64,000 nt of DNA from Diplosphaera chodatii (lineage: Eukaryota > Chlorophyta > Trebouxiophyceae > Prasiolales > Stichococcaceae): the NCBI GenBank assembly GCA_032358165.1, contig JAALGY010000011.1, forward strand, positions 1,302,001 through 1,366,000, in the 5' to 3' direction. The position numbers were made by a program, and so were the translations under genes. Numbering within the stretch: the first letter of the stretch is position 1; every line of letters starts with the position of its first letter. Below are positions 9,956-23,200 of the stretch, piece after piece. The notes under the pieces are model-generated. The model saw only the letters and a list, made by a program, of their open reading frames with translations, had not been told where the DNA came from and did not search any database.

Positions 9956-11152
9956 TCATACACTGTGCCGTGGATTTGACCAGCCATATGTGCTCACCAT
10001 CCGCACCTGTGCCAGTGTGTACACTGCGCGAACCACCCGACCGTAGTCTGTACCGATGGACTTGACGGCCAGCTCCCCCGCAAAAAGCGCCCACATCACC
10101 GGGCCCAGCACCGACAGCATGCCGCGCGCTGCGCCATAGCGTGCTGCTGCTGATGTCAGGCCTTGCTGGGACGCCCGCAACGCTGCCTGACGTGTGGCAG
10201 AGGATGCTGCCGCCCCACGGAATGCTGCATGGACGGCTGCGTCATACTGTACTCGTGAGCGCAGCAGCGCCACGCCTAGGTTCTGCAGGGCCGCCTTCTG
10301 CACCGAGGACAAGCTGAGCGCAGAGCCGAACTTGGCAAGCAGCGGCACAAACTCCATGCTGCCCAGCTTCAGCGGGGCTGCAAGCTGCTCCAGGGCTTGT
10401 GCAACCCCGCGGCCGCCAAAATACTGCCTGGGCGGTGCCTTGCCATCGCTGTTCACTGCATACGCATTCATACGGGCCTCGGCCTCATCCTGGGACGCTG
10501 CAACCTGCGACTCGCTGTATGTGAGCATCATGTGCATGAAGATCTCGGCCTCCAGCTCCTGCGTTGCCAGCGTCGAGGGGCACTGCACCTTGAGTCGCTC
10601 ACGCACGCTCAGCAGCGATTCGCGGTAGGATGGCCGCCGGCCTCTCAACATGGCTGTTGCGTCCGCCGCAAGAAATCTGAAGCGGGACTCGATGCGGCGC
10701 ATCAGGCCGTCGCGGCCCCGCGTGTGCGCCGCTGCTGGCTCACCGTCAGTCACAATGCTCTTCACCACCGGGCTGAGGGGGCTGGCACCGAAAAGGATGC
10801 CATGCAGCTCTTCCAGCTCCTCGACGGTGCAAAGGTCCAGCACCTCCCACAGGTCCTGGTCCACGTCTGCTGGCAACTGCCGCTCAGCGCCCACCTCACT
10901 TGCGGGCGCTGTGTTGCGGATGCGGCGGATCGGCGGGAGCTGAGGGAGCCGTGAGCCGTCGCTGTGCGGCCGCTCGGCTGCTGAAGCTCCGCACGGGGCC
11001 AGCGTTACCCGCTTGCGACGAAGCTGTGATCCACAGGCACCGGTGGAGGCGGCACCTGGCCAGGTGCGCCGCTGATCACATCGTCCTCCCGGGGCTCCCA
11101 CGCCGACAAACCCCCAGCAGCAGCTCTGCGTCAACGACATCGCTGTGCGCAT
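9956..11152 (-). CDS. UPF0174 / YaaW-family protein with N-terminal extension
   Basis: One uninterrupted frame gives 398 residues from the first ATG at 11152. The first 80 or so residues are rich in Ser, Arg, Ala and Gly and look like an organelle transit peptide, probably plastid. A domain similar to bacterial YaaW (UPF0174, with its DUF3944-like start) begins at DVDQDLWEVLDLCTVEELEE and continues through a middle region rich in Glu and Arg (RESLLSVRERLKVQCPS, EAEIFMHMMLTYSES). The C-terminal part has an Ala-rich helix pair and GPVMWALFAGELAVKSIGTD followed by VVRAVYTLAQVRMVS, which aligns with the E. coli YaaW ending (GGPVGAALNGV, then a helix ending RMVSA). The biochemical function of the family is not known to me. 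Lack of introns sets it apart from most neighbours. Confidence 0.7.
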   Translation of the reverse strand: MRTAMSLTQSCCWGFVGVGAPGGRCDQRRTWPGAASTGACGSQLRRKRVTLAPCGASAAERPHSDGSRLPQLPPIRRIRNTAPASEVGAERQLPADVDQDLWEVLDLCTVEELEELHGILFGASPLSPVVKSIVTDGEPAAAHTRGRDGLMRRIESRFRFLAADATAMLRGRRPSYRESLLSVRERLKVQCPSTLATQELEAEIFMHMMLTYSESQVAASQDEAEARMNAYAVNSDGKAPPRQYFGGRGVAQALEQLAAPLKLGSMEFVPLLAKFGSALSLSSVQKAALQNLGVALLRSRVQYDAAVHAAFRGAAASSATRQAALRASQQGLTSAAARYGAARGMLSVLGPVMWALFAGELAVKSIGTDYGRVVRAVYTLAQVRMVSTYGWSNPRHSV

Positions 11153-11736
11153 GGTTGGAGACAACACAGGCTGTCACACCAAGACAAGTCGTGCTGGCTT
11201 GCACCCCAACATTTCAAAGGTGGGTGCGTCTAATGGTGGCGCGCATGAAGTGTTCGTCAGCACAGATGACCGCAATGCTGATTCAGGTAGCAATTCACAA
11301 CTCAAGGTACACCTTGCGGACTCATCAAACGAGGTCGCCGAGATCTGCATGCGTGTCTTCGGAAGATTGTACTGCTTGGATCTGCCAAGGTGCAGAGGAT
11401 CGATATGTATTGTACATATTTACGTGCCCAAATATTGGCAAACGCGGTCATGTGACAGCTCAGAGATACGTGAAGCGCCATCTGGGATACCCGCAATCAG
11501 CGGTGCTCGGCATTCTACCATTCTTGACATGTGCAACATTGCAAGGTCTCATTGATTGTGATGCATGTACAACGTGCAGCCCCATATTCACTGCAAAACA
11601 CTACTTTGGCTCCCTGCTGTGCGTGCACACTTGGCAATCCAGCAGGTCGAAAACACAGCATGCTGCACAGTCAGGCGCAGCGTTGGCCGATGTGTAGTGC
11701 ATCAAAACACGGGCATTCCTGAGGAGGAAAGGCCTC
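11153..11736. promoter_or_regulatory. divergent upstream region of UPF0174 and DDB1-superfamily genes
   Basis: This is the 584 bases between the two divergent start codons. Short open frames occur but none matches a family. An upstream coding exon of the plus-strand gene cannot be excluded, although its ATG at 11737 already gives an N-terminus that fits the family. Confidence 0.35.
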
Positions 11737-14700
11737 ATGCACATGTTTGTACGGACACTGCAACAGTCCACTGCTGTTTCATCAGCATGTGCTGTGCTGG
11801 TGGACAATGTTGAGTCTGGCGGACACACTCCATGGATGTGCATTTGCCGCCCTCGTGGCTGTGTGGAGCTGTGGTGCGAGACAGATGGCCAGCTCGTGCC
11901 GCGCGGCAGCGTACAGGGCGGCGAAGCGGTGCAGCTGATTGCGCTGCCGACCCAGCTGCCCGGCTTCATTGCCATCGATGCAGAGGCTCGGGTCACCCTG
12001 GTGACGCTACACGCGGGCAAAACCGATGCTGCCACACCAGTTGTGCGTGAGTGCAGCACTGTGGACCTCACGGCAGACAGACACTTGGCCAACGTGCGCA
12101 GCGTCGGCGGTGCAGTGTGCAGCCGGGCAATCTTTCTGCACGGTGTGCCTGGCTTGGAGTTTCTTGGTGACCTCATGCAGCACAGCAGCACTGCACTGCC
12201 TATGGACGATGACACACCTGAGCAGAGTCCAGAAGCGACAGCAGCAGCGACATCAGCGACTGCTCAGGCGGCATCAGAGGCGCCACAGCAACCCCCCAGC
12301 CTCCTGTCACCTACTGTGGCAGATGTCGACGGGATCGCCAGCGAGAGCAGTTCACCATTGTCCAAGCGGCACGACCTGCTGGCTGACACTGGCACCAATC
12401 TGGACGAGTATGAGCCGACAGCTCAAGGGTCGACTGCAGCAGCAGTTGCGCCGAAAGCTGCACGGGCTTTGATGGTCCTCTGCGTCAGTCAGGTGAGAAT
12501 CTGTTGGAGGGCCACCTGCGGCATCGTCAGGCAATATGTTTCGGAATGCAGAATGCCTGTATGAAGGCCTGCAATCCCACATACAAGTGATCCAGTGGTA
12601 TGGCTGCAGGGCTTCTTGCATGTCCTCGAGGTGTTTGACGGTCCAGAGGTGTGCCTCGCCATGCACGTTGTGCAAATACCTCCTCTTCCCATCGACAACC
12701 GAACAGGAGGTAAGCACTGGCTGTCAGCCGCATTTTCATTTCGAAGTCGCACTGCACAAGGTGGATGGGCACGCTTATGACTGAGCAAGATGAAGGCTCT
12801 GTGATGGTATTGCAAATTAGGGTCTGATGGCAAGGACGACGAGGTGCTGGCCCTGCAGCTACTGAAGCGTAAAGAGAAGGGCAGCCGTGTCATTGTCGAC
12901 CTTGTCATGCTGTGTTGCACACCAGGCAAGTTGCCATTCAGATTCACGTCCAGCACATGTGCAGATGTGGGCAGCAGGATGATGATAGCATTGTCACCCA
13001 TCATGTTGTCAAGTGTCACTGAGGCCTCATGACAGTCAATCATCTACTGGAGCTGACATGCATGCTTAGGCGTGGCAAGGGATGGCAGGCCGGAGCGCTA
13101 CCTGCGCCTGGTACGTATGCGCTTTGACAGCCTGACGCCATCAGCGGCGCCATCCATCAACTGGCGCGTGGAAGCACCCTTCTTCAACAGGTGCCAGTTT
13201 GTTGGCCCGCTTCCTACGGACCTGCGGCTCTACCATTGAAAGCTGTTGTCACAGCTGAATCACCAACAGCATCGTTTCAATGCCGATAGTAGTGACACAG
13301 ACAGCATCCAGTCTTGCAGGGTTGTCGACTCCACAGCGTCTTTGCTACACGCTGCGCAAGAAAGCATGCTCACCATTGGCCAGCGTCAGGTGCTGGTAAC
13401 ACCTGTATGTTTGCCATCATGTGTTGACGTATCTCGTCTGCTCAGCTTGAGGCCTTCCTGTTCTGATAGCACCTGCTGTGTGTAGGTACTGATTCACACA
13501 CGGGGTCTGATGGGTGAGCTGGCGTGTAATCTGCCAGCTCCGCCCGTGGCTGTATCACTCGCTTTGCCCAACCTGCACATCATCGCTGATGCCGCTGGCG
13601 GCCTCCATGCATTGGACTCCAGCGGTAGACAGGTAATCCACAGCTTGCAGCAATGGCTTGCAGCATGTGACTGCTCACCTGCTGCCCTGATGCCGAGCTG
13701 ATGCCTGTCATGCAATGCAGCCTTCCTGGCGGATCAGGCCCATCAAGTGCGGCTCGCAGCTGTCAGTTGCTGTTGCGCTGTGCTTCCTGCCATCCATGAC
13801 CCCAGACACACCGCATGCAGGTGTGGCCTCACCATTGAAACTGCGGTCGCATCTAAATCGTGCATTGAGTCAGAGTCGCAGGGTTCCCCCACCAACTTGG
13901 CCTCCCAAAACTGCAGGCTGGCTGTTTCTGGGCAGTCACACGGGCGACTCTCAGATCCTGACAGCTCCCAGGCAGCTGGCGGAAGAGCTTGCTGCCGGCA
14001 TGCCAATCAGTGATGCAGCGCTTCAGTGGCAGGTGTGATGCCACATACTTCTTGCAGCAGTGTGCATGTCAAGTCTACCTGCGCGCGCTGGCAGGAGATG
14101 CAATGCATCAGAGCTAAAGTAACAAGCTTGAACTGCATAATCAGGTGCTGAAACCGCACGCTATCGAGAACCTGGCGCCAATTCAGGACCAGCTGGCATT
14201 TGAGCACCCTTCAGGTGGCATGCCTGTGTTGCCCAACTTGCTGCGTGGTCTATGCTGCACAGAATGGCAGGCGTCAGCACTTGCAACACCAGGGGACCGA
14301 GAGCCGCGAGTGGCTGAGAACATCTGGCACCTGTTGCAGGGAGTGGAGAGCAGCGGCTGGCGCTATGCTGTGGTGCTGCACCAACAGGTGCTTTGCGCAT
14401 CGCCATCATCGGAGTTGGCCTGATGCCCAAGGCTCGGTTTGAAGTGGGCGCTGTGGTGAGGCATCACATCATGATGACATGCGCGTGCTCCCGTTTGCTG
14501 GCCAGCATGTGTTCATGCGCTCAACGGCATACTTTATTGGTATGGTATTCATGCGATCTTTGTCTCACCTGCACCCTGATCGTGAGTACAAGCAAGTGAG
14601 CATAATGCTTGCAGGTCCGGCCACACCTGTGGGCTGTGCAGCAGTCGACAAGCGTCCAACCGCAGTATCTCGTGCTCTCATCAGAGCTCGCTGGCGCCAC

Positions 14701-17700
14701 CAGCCTGCTAGAGGTCACAGGCTCTCAGGTGCAGCGGCGGCTGTATGCTGTACCATGTCGTGAACCATACGTGTGCTGCACATCAGGTTGCCTTGAATAC
14801 TGGACCGGCTGAACTCGCACCTATGCATGGTCCAGGTGCAGCCTGCAGGACCCATCAGCGCACTGAGGCTGGATGTACCTTCGTTGCTTGTTGCAACTGT
14901 GCATGACAGCATCATGCTGCAGGTCACGACGCAGGTACGCAGCTGCCACAATGGTGCTGTGCCCATGTCAATGATCTGATCTGATCCATCTGTCTGTCAC
15001 CTCAACAGATCTGCATGCGATGCCGCTGCAGAAGCACGATGTGATCAAATCTGATTGCTGACGTGTGTGACTGGTGCCGACCGTCCCTGCAGCATGTGTG
15101 GGCCATGCCACTGCCGGGAGCAAGCGGACTCACCAAGCGATGGGGCCCTCCCACAAGCAGCGGGCCCATCACCATGGCAGCATTGCATGACTGCCATGTG
15201 GTCTTGGCGTGCGGCAGCCAGATCCATCACCTGCAGCTTCATGGGCCAAAGCACGCAGCCGAGGCTGAGAAGCTGCACGACATCATGTGAGTGGTGCTTT
15301 GGACCACGTATGGAAGCTGCGCAAGCATTCCTGCAGGTTGCCCATGCCCCTCATCCACCAGTGTCCCTTCCAATGCTGCTCTTGGACAGGCACATTCGCA
15401 CGGTGATAGTCCCTCAGCAGGTTGCGGCGTTGACCGTCTTTGAGACGCAACAAGTAGGTGTTGCATAGCACCAGCTGTAACACATGTGCATCACCATGGG
15501 TTGCACATTTGCCCTCCACTGTCATGCTGACAGGTGTCGATCATACTGGGTGCGATCTGTATGCACTGACGGGAGCTTCGATCTGGCTGCTGCAGGGATC
15601 TGTATTTGCTGTGATCGGCACCTGGGTCACCAACGAGGTGGACCTGGTGCTGCTGCAACAAGCAGGTGCTGCACAAACAGTGTCACGGCCCTCATCGCTG
15701 GATGGTGAGTCGATCAACGCTCCGCTGCCGCTGCTGTGGCTGCCCAACGGCACACCACGGTCTCTGCTGGTGCGTCGTATTCCTGTAAATTTTGATACTG
15801 TGCTAGCTCCCCACCCTTCGTCTCAACCCTGCACACAATTGTTGCAAGTGTACACTGCTTGTACTGCAGGTGTGCTACCTTTGGCCCGATAGGCTTCCCA
15901 TGCTGTTTGTGGGCTCATCTCACGGCGAGGTCATCTTCAGTTTCCTCGACACTGGCAGCGCCAAGGGCCGCATCGCTCTGGGTGCGCCGGAAATTGCACT
16001 TTGTGTGGGCAGCGTCGCAGCTGTTCCAAACTGATGCAGAAGCCGGTCACCTCACAGTGGTGTGCCGACATATCGGCGAACTCTCTGTGAGCATGGTGCA
16101 GGATGGGGCCGGGTAGTGCAGGTGGGTCAAGCGGAGGTGCAGCTGGTCAAGGTGTCGGCGGGCATCTTGGCGGTATCGGACCAGGTTGTCCTGCTGCGCA
16201 GCGATCCCGAGTATGAAGCGTCATCCATTGAATTGACCGATCAGCCATCAGGTATGCCTGCCCCCGACACCCCTCGCCAGCTCAGCCATCTTTGTTGGGA
16301 TGCTGGCCAACGCATTGCAAACTCAATGGCTGTGAGCATCTGCACTCTGTTGGGTGTGCAGGTCCACTCAGAACCATCGATGTGCAGCGGGTACATGCAA
16401 GCGATGCAGTGACAGCAGTCGTAGGCCTTGGCTCCGCGATCGCGCCAGACTTGCTTGTGTGGCTGACAGGCGAGCTGAACATCTGTGTTCAAACCATGAA
16501 ACCTCTATCAGGAGGCAATGAGCAATGTGGCCATCATGCAGCTTGGTCTGCCATCCCTCCTTAAATTGCATGCATATGGCCATGCTGACTAACACCTCGT
16601 GATGGGCTGCAGATCGAGAGCTGATCCTTGGAGAGGTCGATCCAAAGGTGCAGCTCCGGTGGGAGACAGCCCGCATCGGCGACACGCCGCTGCACAGTCA
16701 GATGCTGCCAAGCTCCAGCACGCTCTTGGTTGCAACACAGTCAGCGGACGGCGCCAGCTGGCTCCGCCTGTTCCGACCAATTAGGCTCCAGCAGGTGATC
16801 CTGCCACTGGTTCATTTGTCACGCTGTGGGCGCTGCAGAGCAACTGGCAGCATGCTGCATCTCGTTGACAGGCTCCCGACCCGGCTGTCTTTCACTATGC
16901 AGGTAGCGGAGGTGCAGCTGAGGCAAGGGCAGCAGCATACAGCATTGCACACCCTGCAGGTACCACTGTCAAGTGGATGCGGTGCGCCTGCTGTGGTGGG
17001 TGAAGGAGGCAGCCCAGGCGCCAAGCCAGCTCTGCAGTCCACAGCAGCTCCACGTGCAGCTGCACACTGTACAGCAGAGGCACTCGACCTCGCCATCGTG
17101 GCGCACCATGCATCCAGCAGACTACTGCAGCAGGCAGCAGCCACCGGCAGGGGGCTGGCCCCGCACACCCTCAGCAGTTGGCTGTCGTTCTTCACAGTGC
17201 GGCATCATGCATGCCAGGACGCCACCAGGGACCAGTACGTTTGCATGAAGATAAAGCAGCGTGCCGCTGATCGCTCAATACGCAGAAATATGCTCACTGA
17301 TTGTGCCCTGTACGCTCTCTCCTAAGGGTTGCACATGTCACCCGTACATGACTGGTGCTGTGCTGGGGATCAACAGGTATGAGCTGCAGCTGGTGGGGAA
17401 GCAGCAAGTGCCGAGCATCTGCCATGCCATCGCGGTGCTGCAGGCTGGCGACGGCAACTTACCATGCCAACTCGCAGTGGCATGCCACGGCAGCCTGCAG
17501 GTGCATGTTGCCTTATGGCAACGGTGTCAGGCTACAAGGTAGGTTGTTGAGGTCTCCACCTGCGGTCAACCTGGCCCCTCTATGCAACCCAAGTTTCACC
17601 TGCTGGCTCTTGCAGGTCTGTGCACTGCAGGTCAGCATTAACGGCAAATCAGATGGCAGCCCCTACGATATCAGCCTCCAACGCTTGTACCAGGTGCGCG

Positions 17701-19524
17701 CTATCTGCATGCGGTTTGCCTGCTCGGGCACTGCACCATGTGCCAGGATTGCCATTGCGGACGGGTTTCTCACGCACACTGCACTGGACTGACGGCAGAT
17801 GCACTCCGCAGCTGGAAGGCGGCCTGGGGTGTATTGCAATGCTTCGTGCCCTGGGCAGCGGGGAGCTGGCTGCAGCGCCGGTTTTAGGCTCTGTGGTCGT
17901 CTGCAGCCCTGACGTCAGCAGCGCCCGTGCGGAAGCCGTGACGCGAGCAGCAGCGCATGATTTGCCAAGCCACAGCACACATCCGACACAGGGCGCAGAC
18001 CCCAGCAGCTGGGCCACATCACTCCAGGGCGATGCCGTGAGCGACATGGTGGAGGGGTCGCAGTTGCAGGCGCCTCTGCGGCAGCTGCAGTTGCGGCCGC
18101 GGTCAGCAGACCTCAGCGGCCTGCACGCTGTGGACTGCCTACCGCTGTCGCACGATCGCTACCTGGCGGCTACTCACCCTTCTGGCCTGCTTGTCATGCG
18201 CAGGTGCCCATCAGGCTTGCATGCTTTTTGCATCTTACTGCAGCAGTCGCTGGTTGTGTAGCTAGCAGTCCTGAACTCTATAACCAGAGCAAGCATCACA
18301 GTGGGCTTAACCGACTCGCATTGCATATGCCGCTCTGGTGTGCAGGTACAGGGAATACGAGGCCGAGGCCGAAGCAGAGGTCGCCAGCTACCTCCAGCAG
18401 GCAGCCGAGGCTGGGCACAGGCAGGACCCAGGTGCCATGGCCGAGCCCGAGGTGCAGCCGAACCTGGTGCCGCTGGGGCTTGAAGGCGGCTGCAGGTGTG
18501 CCGTAACATTTCTCGTGCCAGAGCAGCCACTTCTGCACAGCAAGAACACATACAGCTGACAAACCCACCAGGACTGTCCGAATATACTCCGATCAAGTTT
18601 GTTCTTCACGGTGTGGTGAACAGGACGCAGCACAATATTGTGGGGCTGACATGCGGCCGGCTAGGCGTCCCAATTGGGGATATTCCACCACACTGCTGCC
18701 CAGTAGATCAGAGTATTACATGCGGCTTCCCCGGCAGCACAGATCCTTGTCTGCGGCATGACCCCAGTTTCGGCTACCAACAGTGCGCGCTGTTTGCATC
18801 GCGCGATGGAGCTGTTGGATACATTCAGGTGGGGGTGGGTTGCGCAGTACTGCCTGCACCTGTACAGGCATTCTGCATTGACATTGCTTGGTGTTGCACT
18901 GGCAGTACAGTATAGTGCGCTGAACACCTGACGATAATTGGTTGCCAAGAGTCATCAGCCTCTGGACAGGTGTCTTTCGACGGTTTGCAGCTGAATGCTG
19001 GCATGTACAGCCAGGTGTCCTGCGCTTCACCCTGCAGGAGGTAGACTCGTACCAGATTGAGGTGCTGTACCGGGCGCAGCGCTGTGCGCGACAACAGGGC
19101 AATAGCAGCCAAGATGACGGCGAGCTCAGCCAGCACCAAGCAGCCTGGACGTTGCACAGCCACAATGATGTGCGAAACCAAAGCACTGCATGTGACGGCA
19201 CCTGATGAGTGCACCAACCCCGCGCAGCGTGCAAGCACCCTGCCATTGGCATGCACAGGAGATCGCTCTGTTTGGGGTCCCCACGATTGGCCCACTAGGA
19301 GTCACGCCTGAATGTTGACGTACAACTGCATGCTGACATGGAAGTCTCCTTTACAGGACGACATGACTTCAGGGCTGAGCACCTTCATCGATGGCGACCT
19401 GCTGGCGGCTGTGCTCAAAGATCTGCCAGGGGATGATTCACAGAGCCACGGGATTTGTAAAGACGGGACCCCGAGTCTCGTGTACCAGCTTTCGTTAGGG
19501 ATGCTGGACACCAGCTGGCGGTAG
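11737..19524 (+). CDS. DDB1 / CPSF160 / SF3b130-superfamily beta-propeller protein (member not resolved)
   Basis: This is a long, multi-exon gene with exon blocks scattered over 7.8 kb. The first exon (11737-12492) starts FVRTLQQSTAVSSACAVLVD and WMCICRPRGCVELW, fitting the MMS1-like N-terminal domain of this superfamily, and then has an acidic, Ala/Gln-rich insert. Later blocks show GWLFLGSHTGDSQIL near 13920 and AIENLAPIQDQLAFEHPSG near 14160, the order seen in DDB1 (VGSRLGDSQL, then NIGPIVD). LPMLFVGSSHGEVIFSFLD lies near 15900, HAVDCLPLSHDRYLAATHP near 18130, ALFASRDGAVGYIQ near 18800 and STFIDGDLLAAVL near 19385, the DDB1-type C-terminal signature. Such proteins are scaffolds in ubiquitin ligases, mRNA 3' processing or splicing. 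Which one this is remains open. A GC-AG intron begins at 12926. The stop codon is the least certain part. Confidence 0.7.
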
Positions 19525-20226
19525 ATGCTGTTGGCACTGGCATATGTGATGGGCCTTGCACGACCTGCCACACAACCTTTCTTATGTATCATACCAGCAT
19601 GATTCTGCTGTTGTACATACCGGTGGTGGGAGTGACGACCACCATATGTAGTGGGACATGAGGTTGAGGAAGAGGGCAAAGGACCCAGTGGTGTGTCGGC
19701 ACCCCGCATACATCACGTGCTTTGTTACGGTAACCCTGATGCGCACTGGAAGCTTATGTGCACGTAACACACCACCTAGCCCGCATCGATGACTGCTCAG
19801 TACACGAATTTTCCTGCTGACTGCCAACGACCGCAGTGTGCTCCATGTACCTGTTCGCAAAGGGCAGTCAGAGTTCTCCTATCACACCACCAAAGGAGGA
19901 TTCCAGGCAAACTCGGCGGTTTCGGCCATCTTTGATGGACGAACCCTTGGGCGAATCACGCTGTGCTACGGGGCGGGCCCCACATGGCAAACACACGCAC
20001 ACTGCTTGCTCGTCTCTCAAACATAACTCGCAGCATACATCTGCGAGCAAATACATGCGCTCCAGCACACGGTGTGCTGCTTCAGCCTTATCACCGTTTG
20101 CAGAAGACTTTCTGGAAAGGAAGTTCAGCACTCACTGCAGGATCACGACATAGCCATTCCCGTGCCTGAGGCCTGAGAGCGGCAGTGTGGTATTTGGCAA
20201 CAACTTGAGGCTCAAGGGGTCCCTCA
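19525..20226. other. unexplained gap, possible small minus-strand gene
   Basis: This lies between two plus-strand genes and is not clearly part of either. On the minus strand a stretch ending FALFLNLMSHYIWWSSLPPP is followed directly by a donor-like GTATGT (exon end 19621). Further upstream a minus-strand ATG gives MAETAEFAWNPPL, followed by another GT. On the plus strand a block after an acceptor near 19836 reads SVLHVPVRKGQSEFSYHTTK. I recognise no family in any of these. Confidence 0.25.
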
Positions 20227-23200
20227 ATGGGTGACACGGACCAGGGCACTGCTGCACCACCCGACAACGATGCAGACATGAAGGATGCAGAGCGCGAGCA
20301 GAAGCGAGGCATGACCGACTACAGCAAGTTAGAAGAGCAGATAGCTGCGCACAAAACATCTGCAAAGCAGGTGTCGTGCAAGCACACCCGTCGTATCGGT
20401 ATGCTGTGGTCCCTTCATGTGCGTCGCCGCTCCACAGTGGGTGCAGACTCATCTGACTCGAGCATTGTGGCGTCCTGACAGGGCCAAAAGGCAGAGGCTG
20501 TGGACGCCCTGCTGAACTTGGAAAAGGCGCAGCGGCTAGCAGAGGATGTGGGCGGCACCCGGCGGGCTTGCCAAGCCATCCTCGAGGTGCATAGAAAGGG
20601 CAAGCCCCCCATCTTCGTATTTCCAGCTGCGCATGCATGGCATGAACTGCAGTACAGTCGTCTGGCCACACTTTGCATGCAGGTGTTGCGGGAGGCAGAT
20701 GACTGGCCAGGCCTCAACGAGCACATCCTGCTGCTGGCCAAGCGCCGCTCGCAGCTGAAGCAGGCCGTGCAGGCCTTTGTGCGGCAGGCCATGGGGTATG
20801 TGGACGAGGCGCCTGACGAAGCCGCACGTGTGGAGCTCATCAAGACGCTGCAGTCTGTCACAGAGGGCAAGGTGACATACTTAAAGTATCTCAAGCCCAT
20901 CCGGTGTGACTTACGACTGGTCTCGTCATCGGGTATCTGCTGCTTGGATGATCATCCGTGCTTGACTCACGTCCTTGCAACGTTCAGATCTATGTGGAGA
21001 TCGAGCGTGCGCGGCTGACAAAGCGCCTTGCAAAGATCAAGGAAGCGAGCGGTGATGTCAATGAGGCGGCAGACACGCTGCAGGAAGTTGCTGTGGTGCG
21101 CATATGGCTTTGACCTTCTCCGCAGTGCGGCAAGCTAAATGACATGCACTGTCTGCGGTTGGCTCCAATGGTATGGCTGTGGAGAGCTTTTTGTTGCAGT
21201 TATCAACGTCCATCATGGCTTTGCTGGATGTGTGAGCCGCCTGATATGTAGGAGACTTTTGGCGCGATGGCTAAGACCGAGAAGATCCACTTCATCCTTG
21301 AACAAGTGCGGCAATGCATCTGCTGACCTGCTAGTTGATACGTCTGAGCAGCAACCGTTTCGGCCAAACAGCCCATGTCCGATGTTGCCTACTCGAGCTG
21401 ACCCGTGTTATGTGGTGCCGGCAGGTGCGGCTGTGTCTCATACGCAAGGACTTCATGCGCGCCCAAATCCTCATCCGCAAGGTGCACACCTTGTCATGGC
21501 AGAGCTTGCATGCAGCTGGTGCACGTGCGCTGCGATGGCGACTCTGATGAGGCTGCTGTGTCGCGCTCAGCTTACTGATGCAGTGACACCGCACATGATG
21601 CCTCAGGTTTCGGCGCGCGCCTTTGCGCCGCGGCCCGACAAGAAGGGGCAGGAGGCTGGCGAGGTCGGCATCGAGGGCACCACCATCGAGCAGCCTGAGC
21701 CAGTGAGCGGACAGCTGCAACCTGTGTGTAGTGGGGAAGCATTCAGCCCCACCACTCAGCCCCACCATGGTGCAGAGGAGGCGTGCTGTGATGCAGACAT
21801 GCAACTAGCTCCTTCATTTGTGTCAATGGATGGTACTCAAAGCAAAGGGTCTGTAAGGCCTCGTTCGGACGTCCACAGGGTACGCCCAGCCTCGAGGAGC
21901 TGAAGCTGCAGTACTACCGGCTGTACATCCAGTACTACCAGCAGGAGCACAATTTCCTTGAGATCTGTCGTTGCTACCGCGCCATCTATGACACGCCCTC
22001 CATCCTGGCTGACCCAGCCGAATGGCAGCCGGTGCGGCGTGCTTGCAGACATTTGCGCATGTGCAAACATGCCAATCGTGCCACATGACGCCTGTGCTGG
22101 CACCGGGGCGACTGAGTGCGGTTGTGTCCTGTGCAGGTGCTGAAGCTGATCTGCTGGTATGCCGTGCTGGCACCCTCGGGCAGCGAGCAGATCACGCTGC
22201 TGAACACCACAGCCCAGGTATGCCACTCGCATCATTGCATCTGGAGTCTGCAACCTTGCCTTGTAATGGCTCCTGCTGTGCGGCAAGGGCGTCGTAGTCC
22301 CATTGCTTACCCCAACAGCCGATGCAAACACAGGACAAGCGGCTGGAGGAGCTGCCTCTGTACCACGACCTGTTGCAGAGCTTCACCACCAAGGAGGTGG
22401 GCCTGAAACAAACTGAAATCGCATTCCACCCCTCCTGGCGCTGCTGCATGCCGCACAAGCTGCCGCCCAAGTTGCTCATTCACCCAGAGTATGGACGCCC
22501 AATGCTCAGTGAGTGTTTGCAGCCTGTCAAAGCGGGCACATGTTGCATCCATTCGGTGCATGCAGGTGGTGTGGTGGTCCACCCTCAGCGAGAAGTACAC
22601 AGCAGAGATGCAGGCGCAGCCGGGCGTCTTTGGCGGAGAGTATGGCGAGCAGGCGCACACCGACTTCAGGTGTGTTTGCCATTTAGTGCTGCTTCGGTGG
22701 CGGACCATGCTGCCACTGCTGCAGAGATTGATTAGTCCTCCGTGATCAGTCCGTTGTTGGTAAGCGGCTGGACAGATGATACTCGGTCACATGTCCTGCG
22801 CAACACAGGGATCTCATGCCCTGCAGGCTGCGGGTTACGGAGCACAACATCCTGGTCGTCGCCAAATACTACTCACGCATCCGCATGGAGCGCCTGGCCG
22901 TGCTGCTGGACCTGCCTGCTGCCGAATCAGAGAAGCATCTGTCTGACATGGTCGTGGCCGGCCATGTCACTGCCAAGATCGACCGCCCCGCCGGTGCGCC
23001 GAACCTACTTCCATGCTTCCGTCACTGCACCTTGATTGGGGCGGTGCACTCGACCATCCTGGTAGGTTTTAGGATGGCGCTTGGTGTCAGAGAAAATGCG
23101 GTTGTGGACAGAGTATCGCTGATGTGTTGCTGTGGGGCTGCAGGCGTGGTGCGCTTCTCTCCACTCCGCGGCGTAGACGGCATCCTGAACGACTGGGCTG

